From Limnephilus marmoratus (Eukaryota > Arthropoda > Insecta > Trichoptera > Limnephilidae), in contig OU862906.1 of NCBI GenBank assembly GCA_917880885.1, positions 57,268,665-57,332,664 of the forward strand: DNA of 64,000 bases. The letters run 5' to 3'. The position numbers and the translations under genes were made by a program. Shown one piece after another: positions 1 to 10,760 of this stretch; positions within the stretch are counted from its first letter, which is position 1, and the number at the start of each line of letters is the position of its first letter. Below the pieces are notes generated by a model. That model searched no databases. It was given only the letters and a program-made list of their open reading frames with translations, and was not told the DNA's origin.

Positions 1-78
1 AAAAAAAACCCAAATATCTGTTACTAATAAAAAATATATGAAATAAAAAATAAATAAAAAAATTTAAAAAAAAAAAAA

Positions 79-155
79 ATCATCACCACCATCAACACTA
101 CCATCATTACGATCATCATCATAATCGTAATCGTCACTATCATCATCATCATCCT
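79..155. repeat. Imperfect (ATC)n/(CAT)n microsatellite
   Basis: An interrupted trinucleotide run of CAT/ATC/CAC units follows an A-rich stretch. No gene is seen here. Confidence 0.8.
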
Positions 156-233
156 GAGTACTTGAATAATTTTCACCTGTTGGCTGTAATGATTGAGCCA
201 TTAGCAGTTCTACCCCTTCTTTGGGGAGTGTGG

Positions 234-533
234 TCAACTTTTTTTTGGCAGCTTCCTTTTGCTTGTTATCAGAGGATCTGATGACAACAACAAGTAATTG
301 AAAACATCAACATTGGATTTTTCACGACTGCATTTTTGTGAATGATGCTCCCTATAATTTTTGAAATCCTTATTTCGTGCTTGTGCCTCTTCTGTCAATT
401 GACCTATTGGCAATAATGCGCTTTTTATTATTTCTGGCCCGTGGATTAAAAATTTATGAAGTGTGGGCAGCATGACGTACCACGGATACTTTTGTACAAT
501 CTTACTCCAATCCGGTGTGCTGCTATCCATCAT
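234..533 (-). pseudogene. Fragment of an uncharacterised repetitive arthropod protein
   Basis: A 99-residue open frame. Residues 25-52 hold the recognisable block, with LPTLHKFLIHG followed by LLPIGQLTEEAQARNKDF, then a basic SREKSNVDVF stretch and a C-terminal LLSSDPLITS. I recall this block (HKxLIHG...LPIGQLSEEAQEARNKD...SSDP) from uncharacterised, multi-copy proteins in arthropod genomes. The function is unknown and I assign none. The first Met is not supported as a true start, because the frame just upstream on the minus strand (559-710) is also open and protein-like but shifted by one base. The two could be pieces of one decayed gene. Nothing regulatory is visible. The family recognition is from memory and needs a protein search. 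Confidence 0.5.
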
Positions 534-558
534 GAGTAGTGTTCCGATTTGAAGTGAT

Positions 559-710
559 TTATCCTTCTCGAAACATGTTTTCTGGGATCATCGATGCATC
601 TTGTCCTTTTGCGGCGAATTTAGCTGATTTTGGAATTTTTATCTGTCCATAGTTCTTCATTATCGTGAATAATTGTCGTCTTGTCATGAATAAAGTTTCG
701 GAAATCGCAC
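559..710 (-). CDS. Candidate terminal exon, or second piece of the adjacent protein fragment
   Basis: Read on the minus strand, a strong pyrimidine tract ending in CACAG (plus 711-715 and just beyond) directly precedes an open stretch. It has 49 codons and ends in TAA at 559-561. The protein is basic with a regular composition (TLFMTRRQLFTIMKNYGQ, then KIPKSAKFAAKGQDASMI). The frame needs one base from an upstream exon (phase 1). No homologue is recognised. It sits only 26 bases upstream of the fragment at 234-533 in a shifted frame, so it may instead belong to that decayed repeat protein. I find no upstream partner exon. Confidence 0.3.
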
Positions 711-2849
711 CTGTGTGAAAAAAAAAGAAAATGAATAAATTTCTCCGCTCGGTTCACGTAGTGCTGTATTTGTCACGAAGCATAAAAAACCGCTAATTCG
801 CGTTGTGCTATATCTGTCACCAACTGACACGACTTCATGTCTCTCAGAAAAAGCGTTCTATCTTTTTTCTATTATGAGCAGACATGTGGTTTAAACCGTT
901 TTAGGAAGGGAGAACATGAAGTTTTATCTTTGAGTTTAAACACTTTACCACCATATACTTTACGTTCAAAAATTGGAAATTGAACGTCGGTAACGATTAT
1001 TTTGAAATAAATGTTGTTTCTAAAAGGTTTTGTAACTAACATGATATTAAATTTTCTGATCCCGAGTTATTAAAAAAACCGTTCATTTTAAAATAATTAA
1101 TCACATTAAAATAATTAATTTCTTCAAAAAGTGCACATATGTGTAAGATTTTAAAAATGATTCGTAAATTACAATAGTTACTCGTCCTAAAAGTGTTTGA
1201 ATGAAAGCTCGGAGGTGCCCGGAGCTCAACTAATCTCTAAAGAATGTGATTTTTTTTTATCACGACTATATTTTTGTATGTATTGGATATACAATTTTAC
1301 CTATCAAAATAATTAATTATGTTAAAAATATAATGTTAAAAAATAAGATAAATACCTGAAAATGATTGTTCCATAATCAGTTTTGGGATTCGTAATAGGT
1401 ATCTTCCGAGATAAATACTTGAACTTGAGGTTTATGCTATTTAAACGACGCGTTATCTACACGAGTGTTCGCTCTCTACTGAGCGGTGTCACAGGTAGAA
1501 GGGGTGGGGTGAGGGGTTTCTTCCTGCTTTATAATAATGCCTCAACTATCGAGGTACCTCGAAACAAATGAAGCGACATTGTATAATTGAATTATTTTTT
1601 TTTTGTTTATTGTATCAACTTGCAGTATTTGGCCCCAGTGTGCGACGTTCCGTCACGCCACAGAAGAATCGGCCTTCCCCGCACATAGTTTTGAGTGCCG
1701 ACAAGTCACGAGGCTTCTTCCGTGCAACAGTGTCGTTCCGTCTTGCCACGCGGCAAGACGGAACGAGCCACCGGCTTTACCTCATCCGCATCCGCGTTTG
1801 CGGTAGTCAAAATTTTTGCATCCGTAACTACCCTGCTCTGTATAAGCAAAGTTCCAAAAAAACACACACTTTATACGATAACAAACATTTAAAAACCATA
1901 CATACTAACCATGGTAAGCAATCTATTGGTTACGAGGGGGCAATTTATATAATCTCCTTTGACACGACATTAAAATTTATAAAAGCTGGGTGGATTTAAA
2001 AAAAAATTCTCATTTTTATTCTTAAACATCAAAATAATCAAAATGAATATTTTTTTTTTGTATAATGCAAAACGCATTTAGTTCAGATATTTCTAGTTAA
2101 ATAAGTGAAAATATAATTTCTTTTTTTCTAGAATAAAAAACTTTAAAAAAAACAGTTTCGGAAATATATATTATTTTTAAGTTGATGTCATAAAGAATTG
2201 TGTCTTTCAACCTCGTCTGCTACTATCGACATCCATATTTCCGGTCTCAAAATAAGCACACAATTTTAAATTCACAAGCCAAAATAGAAAACAGCTTTCT
2301 CAGAGACTCGCCGACTTCATTGTCCGAACATAATGAATGCATCGATATTATCCACTGACATTTTAGCTAAAGCTTTTTCACAGCTGCCATTTGAAAAGGT
2401 TATACGGATAGAGCACTTAACGGGCATAATAAAAGGAAGGCGCTAGCACCACTCATTACTGCGAAGAGTGCCACGGCACTATGACTATGTCAGGACTGCT
2501 CCCGTGGGTTATTCAACACTTCGATTCGCTCTTGCGCTCACTCCTCTCTACCTGATTGATCCCCGTCATCATTGGTGACCTACAACTGCAGTTTTTGGGA
2601 AATCGAATGCTACTTACATAATATTTTTAACGAGTTGTAGATTTGCATGTTTTTTTATTGTCTTTTTCGTTTAAATTGTTTTTTTAAACATCGGTATTAA
2701 TAAATCCAATGCTTCTCTCAAAACGTTTAACTATAGTACTTCACGATTACAGGAATAAATATTATAATGAAGGTACCTGGTTGAAAGGTTGAAAGAAATG
2801 ATAAATCTCTTAGGGAGGCAATATATTGCACTATAGAAATTGCAATTAT
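711..2849. other. Non-coding AT-rich stretch with a GC-rich hairpin
   Basis: No convincing gene. Short open frames at 1383-1999 overlap in several frames and look random. A GC-richer island (about 1640-1830) carries a perfect 14-bp inverted repeat with a 4-nt loop at 1734-1765. A second GC-richer block (2440-2600) was not identified. Confidence 0.5.
1734..1765. repeat. Perfect 14-bp hairpin
   Basis: Left arm CGTTCCGTCTTGCC (1734-1747), loop ACGC, right arm GGCAAGACGGAACG (1752-1765). Pairing is perfect. It lies in the GC-rich island. It does not fit the histone 3' stem-loop consensus and is not followed by a T tract, so its role is unknown. Confidence 0.85.
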
Positions 2850-3262
2850 GTTTTTTTTTATGTGAATACCTCACAAGAGTTCCAGCTGCTCTTCTGGAGC
2901 CAGTGAGACTATGGCATCCCAAATTGGCGTATGTTCTGAGACTGAAGGTAGTAGGGAGGGGAAGGAAATAGGAGAGAAGAAGGTAGGGAAATACCTAGTT
3001 AATCAGATCTGGTCACCAAACACTGCTAAAGTCATTTCAATCAAGTTTCAATTCTGAGTGGTGGGCTTACACCAGGGCGATATTGAGAGTGTCTTCCACT
3101 CTGGAACGTGCCGAAAAGGTACTGTACATTCTATTCAATTAATTAATAGAGAAATAATAACAAAAATTAATCAAATGAAATTTATTTGCGCACGCCGGGA
3201 TTCGATCCCATGGCCTTCGGATTGCGAGTCAAGAGCCTAACCCCTCAACCACGGAGGCCGTC
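2850..3262 (-). mobile_element. tRNA-derived SINE (family SINE-A), full copy
   Basis: Read on the minus strand, the element starts with a tRNA-like head (3262 down to about 3190). The A-box-like TGGTTGAGGGG and B-box GGATCGAATCC are correctly ordered. A unique body of about 300 bp follows and ends in an A-rich tail (T run on the plus strand at 2850-2859). The same unit recurs at 12322-12656, 28321-28722 and 55637-56026, and partially at 6251-6356. The tRNA isotype is not clear. SINEs of this kind are transcribed by RNA polymerase III and mobilised by LINE enzymes. I do not recognise a published name. Confidence 0.8.
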
Positions 3263-3289
3263 ATGTAGTTATATTCTGAACCAATGAAG

Positions 3290-3485
3290 AAGTTGATTAT
3301 TAATTTTTATCATCGATGAGGTCGGAGAAAGTGAGAAGGCGAAAGAAATGGGGAAGAGAGAGGTGGGAATACAATCGTACCTGACTATTCATATCTAGTC
3401 ACCAAATCGGTTTAGATATTTCGAGCGGTGATTCAATTCTGATGGTGGTTTGTCTCCAGGACAATACTGAGAACGTTTACCGCAA
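3290..3485 (-). mobile_element. Degenerate SINE-A body fragment
   Basis: Segments such as the plus-strand GAGGTGGGAATAC...TATTCATATCTAGTCACCAAA and the motif CAGGACAATACTGAGA align with the SINE-A body next door. The tRNA head is missing and many substitutions are present, so it is an older copy. Confidence 0.55.
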
Positions 3486-4133
3486 TACATTAAATTGCTT
3501 GTAAAATTATTTATATTACGTGTTTAACACGTAATTTAGGCGGTTACGGTTGTTTTCTCACTTTCAATTTCTTCCACGTTCATATGATTGTGTTTATGTG
3601 ACTTATGTTTACGGCATAAACAGCAAATTTATTAAAGCATGCAGCATGTTTTCAAAATTTGAGATAAACAACGTTACATTTAAGAGTCTACTTAAAATAA
3701 TAACTGAAGAAGGAAGATATTAAGCGTTATAAATCTAAGAGAAGAATAATTCACTTATGCATATGAAATTACGTACTGCACAACAATATTTATATATTCA
3801 GTAGGAAGAAACGGTGTATCTTAAGACCTCGTATAAACCATTTCACGGAAATTCCTGCACTATGCGCTTAAGACATTAATGCACCGTAAATGTCTTAGAC
3901 TCCAGTTTAACTACTAACTACAGCTTAATGCTTAGTCGCTGTAAAATCTTGTCACCGTATACATAAAGTCTCCATCAAAACTCGTTTAATATTAAAATAT
4001 GACACTCGTTAGGTGGCTCGGCTTTAACCCCGGGAAAAATAAGAAGATTTATTTCACGAAGCAAATCAAACTGTCCGGACCAAACGGGATTTGAATGACA
4101 TGATGATGATTTAATTGACAAATGACAAACCCA

Positions 4134-4365
4134 ATTAGGGTGCGCCATGATACTAAAGAGAGTGGGGAAAGGAGGAAGATGAGAAAGGGAAGAAGATGGG
4201 GAAGGGAAGGAGATGGGGAATGAAAGTGGTGAGGAAGGAAAAGAGATGATGAAGTAAAGGAGATGGGGAAGGAAAAATATGGGGAAAAAAAATGAAGTAC
4301 CTGGATATTCAGAACGTCAACATTAGTTTTTGAGTGGTGGTATTTCACGAGGATATTTGTAATAG
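4134..4365 (-). mobile_element. Highly degenerate SINE-A body fragment with a GA-rich expansion
   Basis: The end of the block keeps the SINE-A order (GAAGTACCTGGATATTCAGA, then a GAGTGGTGGT-like segment). The middle is a purine-rich run of GGGAAGGAGATGGGG-type units that looks like local expansion of the SINE GAAGG stretch. The 138-residue minus-strand open frame over it is low-complexity (Ser/Phe/Leu-rich) and not credible as a gene. Confidence 0.45.
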
Positions 4366-4838
4366 CAAAAACATTCGGAAGGTGAGCTAGAGCGTTTTGA
4401 AATTCGGGTAGCTTTTCTCTTTTTTTTCTGTATCTGAATAAGTTGAAAGTGTGAAACATCAACATGTCAAATAATCATAATAATAATACTTTGATGATTT
4501 GTATAGCGATGTTTTTGAGAAAAATTACCTCAGGGGTACGAATATTTACTTGCTCTAAAAACAGTCTGAAAAGAAACTAGGATAAAACTTATTTTTCTGA
4601 ATTTCTGCAAAATTTCTCTTGGCAAAATCATGATTTAAATTATCCAACCAATGGTATATTTCTCGAGATATGCATAACAGGATGAAACCGGGCCGGTCAA
4701 AAATAAAGAGGTTGTGTATTATTTTTGATCCTGATATGGATTTAATCGCAAATTCATAACTTTGAAAATAGGAACTTGCACTCTTGTACTATAATAACAC
4801 AGTACCTACCCTTAAAATTAGTGGTTTTTACACTTCAG

Positions 4839-5110
4839 TTGGAAGGCGGGTATGGGTATCGCCGCCCACCACAGAAACCATTAATTGAATAACCAACCCC
4901 TCTGCCAGAGGTCCCCTCTAGTGGTGCACTATGTTTGGTGAAGGGATGCTCAGGTTGACGGGATTAGGTTTTCCAGATTGTTTGGCGATGGATGTGTCTG
5001 CCACATCAAATTTGAGAGTCGAATCGGAAGAGGACAGTTGAGGGAAGCTCTTTCAGCTCTCCGGCCGGACTCTCTCGACCCATCGCAGTGGGAGGTATGG
5101 ATTCATTATC
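4839..5110 (+). mobile_element. Repeat R1, 5' part (unclassified retroposon-like)
   Basis: Starts TTGGAAGGCGGGTATGGG and shares ordered blocks with the copies at 22798, 24360 (inverted), 25230 and 30966, such as AACCATTAATTGAATAACCAA and GTTTGGTGAAG. The 3' end of the family is absent here. No coding capacity. Confidence 0.65.
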
Positions 5111-5578
5111 AATACCATCCATTTTTATAGCATTCATAGATGACATAAGTATTGAAGGATTTTTTTTCTCATGGCCTTCTGTACGAAGTTGTGTAAAATA
5201 TGTATTTACATACATATATCCTCAGCAGGAGAAGAAGGTCACCTGGCGTCAGATTTGAAAACTAACCGTACCTAAAACTAATCTTTTCAGTATCTGCAAA
5301 TTTTAAAAGAGATGTAAATACCAAATTCTTGTTTTAATTTATTTCAAAATCATTATCGAAAAAGCACAACAATAAGGGTACCGACTATTTTCCAGTTCCC
5401 TCCAAAACTTTCACACCGTGATTTTTCATAAAGAAAAAGATTTAGTCATCTTCGTTAAGTATAAAAACTTAATGAATTAATTAACATTTTAAGTACATCA
5501 AAAAAATAGTCAAATCTGACGGCCCCAATTAGAAAAGCCCGGGGCCGCGGCGGCCACGCGCCACTGGTCTGATCTTAC

Positions 5579-5707
5579 CGCGGCAAATTGAATACTAGAA
5601 TTTCCATTAACGGAAGTGTGTCCGGTGTGTTTTACAATCTCCATCCAATTTCCTCGTAATCCCAGTGGACCGCCAGGACTATAAGGCTCGCTTTTCTCAT
5701 TTGCCAT
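5579..5707 (-). CDS. Candidate first coding exon of a host gene
   Basis: On the minus strand an ATG at 5707 opens a 43-codon frame rich in Gly, Pro, Ser and Asn (MANEKSEPYSPGGP at the N terminus, SIQFAA at the end). It runs exactly into a strong splice donor, GCCGCG|GTAAGATC (plus 5571-5584), in phase 0. About 120 bases upstream are GC-rich and purine/pyrimidine-structured, unlike the AT-rich surroundings, as expected of a 5' UTR and promoter-proximal region. No domain is recognised, because N-terminal exons of this composition are typically disordered. The next exon should lie at lower coordinates on the minus strand and I do not find it with confidence. The stretch 559-710 has the wrong phase. 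An RNA-seq splice junction would settle the call. Confidence 0.5.
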
Positions 5708-5835
5708 GAGCTACCGTAGGCTACTACTCGCTGGCGGCATCTCTCTCGGCCTCTCCCTCCTTCTCCCGGCTTCTCATCTGTTTCTGTGCCACCGTTCCCC
5801 GCAAACCAGTTGCCGGTAAATACCTGTTATTACAG
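5708..5835 (-). promoter_or_regulatory. GC-rich leader upstream of the candidate first exon
   Basis: On the minus strand this is a purine-rich, GC-rich leader immediately upstream of the ATG at 5707, ending near GTATTTACCGGCAACTGG. Read as a possible 5' UTR. No TATA box is evident. Inference from composition and position only. Confidence 0.3.
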
Positions 5836-6250
5836 CCAGATCAATCATGAAACTGTTTCCAATTTCGCGATAAAGTTATGACGTTCGACTATTTCCACAA
5901 CAAAATTTCGACTCTATACATAAAATGAATAATACAAGACGTATTTTACAAATTTTGGAGATATCTTTTGGTACTTTCATTCTATTCCTTTAGATACTTC
6001 AATATCTGCATTCAATTTGGTACTTCAAACTCTGCATTCAATATTGAGACTAGTTTACATAAGATTAGTTTGGATTAGGCTGAACTTATCTTAACTTTTT
6101 TTAAATGAGTACTGCAGAAGAGTCTTAAGTATTCCTATCCGCCTGAAGCATAAATTCTCAACCTTTTTTTGCCCACTATATACTAGAATATGGTATGCTC
6201 TAGAATCTAGAACATGATGCAAATATACTACCTATTATTTTAAATTTGGG

Positions 6251-6356
6251 AATTGTGAAATAACACAAATGAAATTTACCTGCGCAAGACTGGATTTGAT
6301 CCCGTGACCGCCGGCTTGCTAGTCGAGAGCCTCAAACGTCCACCACGGAGGACGTC
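6251..6356 (-). mobile_element. SINE-A head fragment (tRNA-like end only)
   Basis: Plus strand reads GAAATAACACAAATGAAATTT followed by the tRNA-like head ending CCACGGAGGACGTC. It matches the right ends of the full SINE-A copies. The body is missing, as in an internally truncated or partially deleted copy. Confidence 0.7.
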
Positions 6357-8104
6357 TAAACTAACTTAACCCAGCCTAATTTTCAATTCTCTATTTTGAA
6401 TTCTATTAAATTAAATCTTCGATACCATTTTATAAAAATGAATGCAGATAAAACTTAGATGCTCAGATTTCGATGAAGCAAATTCCACCCTTAAGAACTG
6501 AACATTGTTGATTAAATAAATATGTAGGTATGCATTTCAATCGATAGAATAGTAAATGTAAAACTAAATAAAAAAAAAACTATTTACACCATACGATCAG
6601 TGTGCTGGTGCCAAGATCATTTTTATTTATTTTATATATTTAATAATACTATTATTCAATGTATAAAAACAGTTTATTATAAACAAGTTCTGCTTCTGCT
6701 TCGTAATTGTTATTATGCGTTTCAGCTGTTTCGCCCTCTGAAAGCATTATTATCAAACTGTGGTTATTACCACCTACAGACGATGTATTTATGTCATTTC
6801 TAGACAGGTACTTATGATGAAAAAATAAATAGCTTTTTATTTTTATTACCTGTGCCCCTAAACTTCTAACTAAAATGACTGAAATATTAATGGCTAAGTT
6901 CCCAATTACTGGATTGTTTAAATTTGACTGAAGGTCGTTAATTATTCTATAAAATAAACCCGTGATGATTCATCAGGATTTACCTTATAAAACAATTGAT
7001 ATTTGAAATTTGAAATAGTCGTCATTATGCTCTTGAATAAACCCACGATGACTCATGTACTTACTCCATAGCACAGTTAGGTATTTGGACTAGGTTTTAA
7101 TATATCTAAAAATGGCGAGAGAATTACCTACATTTGTTTGTTCATTAATTAAAATAGCTTTCTGATTATTAGAGTTTTATATTAATTTCTAACTGCTCTA
7201 ACAGATTGAGTTTGGGTAAAATTAAAATGGAGTTCTACAAAATAAACTTAATAAAAATAAAAAAATAAAATTTTAAAAAAAGATCGTTTTATTTCAGAAT
7301 ATTTTTATATACCAAAAGTTTTTGAAAAGTGTGAACTTTTGTTCTTGTAATCAAACTCGAGAAAAAAATTAAATTTAAAGAAATAGATGACACAAAGGCA
7401 ATGTTGAGATTCTACGATTATATAGGAGTATTGTACCTATATGAATACATTCTGAATTACTAAAAACCAACATTGACAATGGAAAGTTGTGCTCCTTTTC
7501 GGCTATGAATGATTATTATTTTAGCATTAGATCACAATATTATAACAAGACTTTTCTGTGCTTATATTATTTAATATTTTATTAAGCAAACGATTTATAC
7601 GTAGTATGGTAAATACTACATAAACGGAAATAAAAGATTACATCGATATAAAAGTTACGTAATGAAAATAATAGAATTTCCATAACAAACCGCGTGGTAG
7701 AAATTGTTATTTTTTTTAATACCTAGTGATGAAATTAGCCTCTGTCGGTGATGAGAAGAAAATTAAATCAATGAGTCGTTAACAATATACATAAAAACTC
7801 TACCAAAAAACATATATCAACAATCACAAATAGACCAGACCCACCACAAATAACCAGGTATTAAAAGCACGCAACAATATTTCACTCGGCACAAAGCATG
7901 AGGGAAAAAAAAACAATGCAGTTACAAAATTGTTATTTAAATAATGACGACAATATTAGCGATCAATCGAGATTTTCGAGTGTCGTTAATATTGTCTTCG
8001 ATAATTAAACATTACAATTTGAGGTGTTACTCATTAAGTTAAAAATTTATTGATGGAAATAAAAACAAATTTACGTAAAAGAATAAAACGTAAACAGAGT
8101 GTGA
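6357..8104. other. AT-rich non-coding stretch
   Basis: Only short, low-complexity open frames. I see no element ends, RNA genes or exon-like blocks with splice signals that stand out. Confidence 0.5.
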
Positions 8105-8300
8105 AGAGACGTCCTTGACTTATTTTGACCGGTAATTTCTGGCATAATTTGAAATAAAAAATGTAAATGAAATTAAGTTTTTTTAGGAAACTTCAAACAA
8201 AAAAAATCTGTAGGAGTTTGACAATTAGGGTCGGAGTGAGTCGTGATGACGTGTGGAAAAATTTTTTATTTTGTTTTGAAGAAAAAAATATATAATAAAA
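8105..8300 (+). mobile_element. Degenerate copy of MITE-B
   Basis: The block ACGTCCTTGACTTATTTTGAC onward is collinear with the left inverted repeat and centre of the complete element at 43177-43537. The shared CGTGATGACGTGTGGAAAA...TTTTGAAGAAAAAAAT core is also present. The right arm is absent, because an R1 fragment begins where it should be. Confidence 0.6.
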
Positions 8301-8305
8301 AAAAC

Positions 8306-8527
8306 GGTGGGAGGGATGGATTCATACTTCCGTCTCTCCTGGACATACTGACCCCCAGATTCCTACACAATCCTCATACCCTTTTCCTTCCCAGAACTTC
8401 CTCTCCTTCCTTTCCTAAAAAGACCCCCACGCATCATCCCCAAAGATGGCATAGGCCCTGAGGAAATAATTCCCCTGGCCTTGAGGGGAATTATTCCCTC
8501 AGAGCCTCCTGTGTGAAGCTAATGTAA
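8306..8527 (+). mobile_element. Repeat R1, 3' part
   Basis: Contains the R1 3' half: GTCTCTCCTGGACATACTGACCCC..., the AAGATGGCATAGGCCCTGAGG block, a CTGAGG/CCTCAG inverted repeat that is partly duplicated here, and the end TGAAGCTAATGTAAAAA. Truncated at its 5' side within MITE-B. Confidence 0.7.
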
Positions 8528-9358
8528 AAAGAAAAATACATAATTCCATTACAATACACACAAAATTATATACAAAGATACCACATAATATTTGCTGATT
8601 TTTTATTACCGCTTTTGGTATTGTATTTTATTTCATCTCATTTTTTATTGTTTTTATTTCGATTTATTATTTAATTGAATTTCATTAAATCGTAAAATGG
8701 GGTGCCTCTGCACGGCCAAAGTACCCAGAGAGGCCCGCAATACAATATGATGTTTGATAATACATATAATTATTGTATCAATAAAAAAATATGTATTATG
8801 AGGCTATGTTGTATGCGTGTTCTTTGAAAGAGTTTTGTGCATTTAGTTTCCTCGTACGATTTAGTTGGTTGGAGCGCGTGTTTCATAAGGATTGTGGGGA
8901 ATTGAATATTCACTAAGAGATAATGACTGTCAACAGCAGTGTTGGCGAATTTATAAACACTTGCAAATCAGGTCGCAAAATGGTCGTCTATCTTTCGTTG
9001 CTGCGATGGGATTTCGAGAATACCAGCATTACTACCCGGCTTTGTCCGGAAATTTAACTTGTTTACCACATATACGAATTTTGCAGCGGAAATAATTCTC
9101 GTTGTGTCAATTAATATGTTGGCCGAATATTAATGCAAATTTCCAATTTACCAAGGTTTTGCAACGCAAGAATTTGATTCGGCCGCTTTAAAATCTCCAA
9201 TATTATAAAATGTAGGTTTATAAGCTGGTACCTACCTGGATTAAAAAATTCTAGATTTACCTTCTTGACTCTGTTCAAAGGGGGTCGCCCGTCTTAAAAT
9301 TCTGTTTTTAATAGATTGGTTGCATTTTCCTATGCGCGTTCAAAATGTAGGAAGGCTA
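8528..9358. other. Non-coding stretch, nothing assigned
   Basis: AT-rich. A 67-codon open frame at 8892-9095 has a balanced composition but no recognised similarity, no splice support and no neighbours. I do not call it a gene. Confidence 0.4.
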
Positions 9359-9777
9359 GGGAACGTACCCATACTACGTGACCCGTTTAGAGGGGGGGGG
9401 GGGGCGATCTTCAAAATACCACGCTTGGTCATAATGGGGGGGCGGGGGGCTTAGGTTTTTATCACCTAGTCAATCTAGAAATCTTTTTACATTTTTTCCA
9501 CTAACTTTTTAATATTTTTTCCACTTGTAATTACAGGTATGCATGCACTCTTGCCGTCACGCAGCTAGCGCCATATTAATAAAGACAAGTATAAGCCAAA
9601 TGTTTTTTTTTACTTTTTGTTAGCAAGAAATGATTCAAAACCATATTTATGATTTACTACGTGAATACTGTAAGGGGAGGGGTGGTCTTGGAATATACTA
9701 CACGTGGTCACCGAGGGGGGAGGGGGGGGGGGGTTAAAAATTTCGAAAAGTGGGTCACGTAGTATAGGTACGTTCCC
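9359..9777. mobile_element. MITE with 27-bp terminal inverted repeats and internal G tracts
   Basis: Left end GGGAACGTACCCATACTACGTGACCC and right end, inverted, GGGAACGTACCTATACTACGTGACCC: 25 of 26 bases agree. The 419-bp interior holds a 14-base G tract next to the left arm and a G-rich block next to the right arm, plus A/T-rich spacer, with no coding capacity. No convincing target duplication is visible. It resembles short class II elements mobilised by a transposase supplied in trans. Superfamily not assigned. Confidence 0.75.
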
Positions 9778-10273
9778 TTAAGTCAGTATTACAGGAAAAT
9801 AAGTGCACATGTGTTTTTAAAAAAAATTCAAAATTATGGTCTTTATAAAAAGCATGTTCACAAGACTTCTCGAATAAACTGGTTTTCGGATCCAAATAAA
9901 CCTGCACAAACGAAACTTGTAAGACTTACCTACACATTATTTTCATACAAAACTAACGTTTTATTCGCCGAGAACGACGCAATCAGAAATAAAGCGAGAC
10001 TCGTGAAGGAGAATTTTATTCCAACGTAGCGGAGGCGAACGGCGGAGAAGTTCAATAGAGTTAAGTTTGGAAAGGTGTGAAAAATTTTTCCTTCGCATGG
10101 AGCACAATACTGCGGCGTCTTGTATGGTTTCTGTACAGAAACTTCTGCAGTTCGCGAATAACCGGGCGGGGATGGAAAATGCATTTCGACTGAAATGGAG
10201 CATATTTAAATGAATCTCGCAAAGTTTATAGCGCGGTAGAAATTAAGTAGTAGGGTATTGTGATGGCGGAAAT

Positions 10274-10760
10274 GGTTTTATATCTTGCTTCGGGATTCTT
10301 GCACATATTGTGTGCTTATCTTTGTTCACTTTTCTTATGAAAACTTCGTACATGACCTCAGATAAGTATCAATATGGTTTTATATCTTACTTCGGGATTC
10401 TTGCACATATTGTATGCTTATCTTTGTTCACTTTTCTTATGAAAACTTCGTACATGACCTCAGATAAGTATCAATATGGTTTTATATCTTGCTTCATATT
10501 GTGTGCTTATCTTTGTTCACTTTTCTTATGAAAACTTCGTACATGACCTCAGATAAGTATCAATATGGTTTTATATCTTACTTCAGGATTCTTGCACATA
10601 TTGTGTGCTTATCTTTGTTCACTTTTCTTATGAAAACTTCGTGCATGACCTCAGATAAGTATCAATATGGTTTTATATCTTACTTCGGGATTCTTGCACA
10701 TATTGTGTGCTTATCTTTTTTAACTTTTCTTATGAAATCTTCATACATGATTTCAGATGT
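10274..10760 (+). repeat. Minisatellite, 102-bp unit, about five copies
   Basis: Units begin GGTTTTATATCTT at 10274, 10376, 10478, 10567 and 10669. Spacings are 102, 102, 89 and 102 bp. The third unit lacks 13 bases of the GGATTCTTGCACA region, and the last is diverged and partial. Copies are otherwise almost identical. Because 102 is a multiple of three, a 34-residue repeat stays open across it, which explains the long open frames. There is no independent evidence of coding. Confidence 0.9.

Noticed and set aside
1568..1999. 143-codon open frame with a hydrophobic N terminus
   Set aside because: Several overlapping frames are open in the same GC-rich island, there is no recognised similarity and no splice or start context beyond an ATG. 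Likely chance.
3190..3262. True tRNA gene
   Set aside because: It is the head of SINE-A, repeated with the same body elsewhere, and the anticodon stem pairs poorly.
4049..4465. 138-codon minus-strand open frame
   Set aside because: Low-complexity translation of a GA-rich SINE-derived block.
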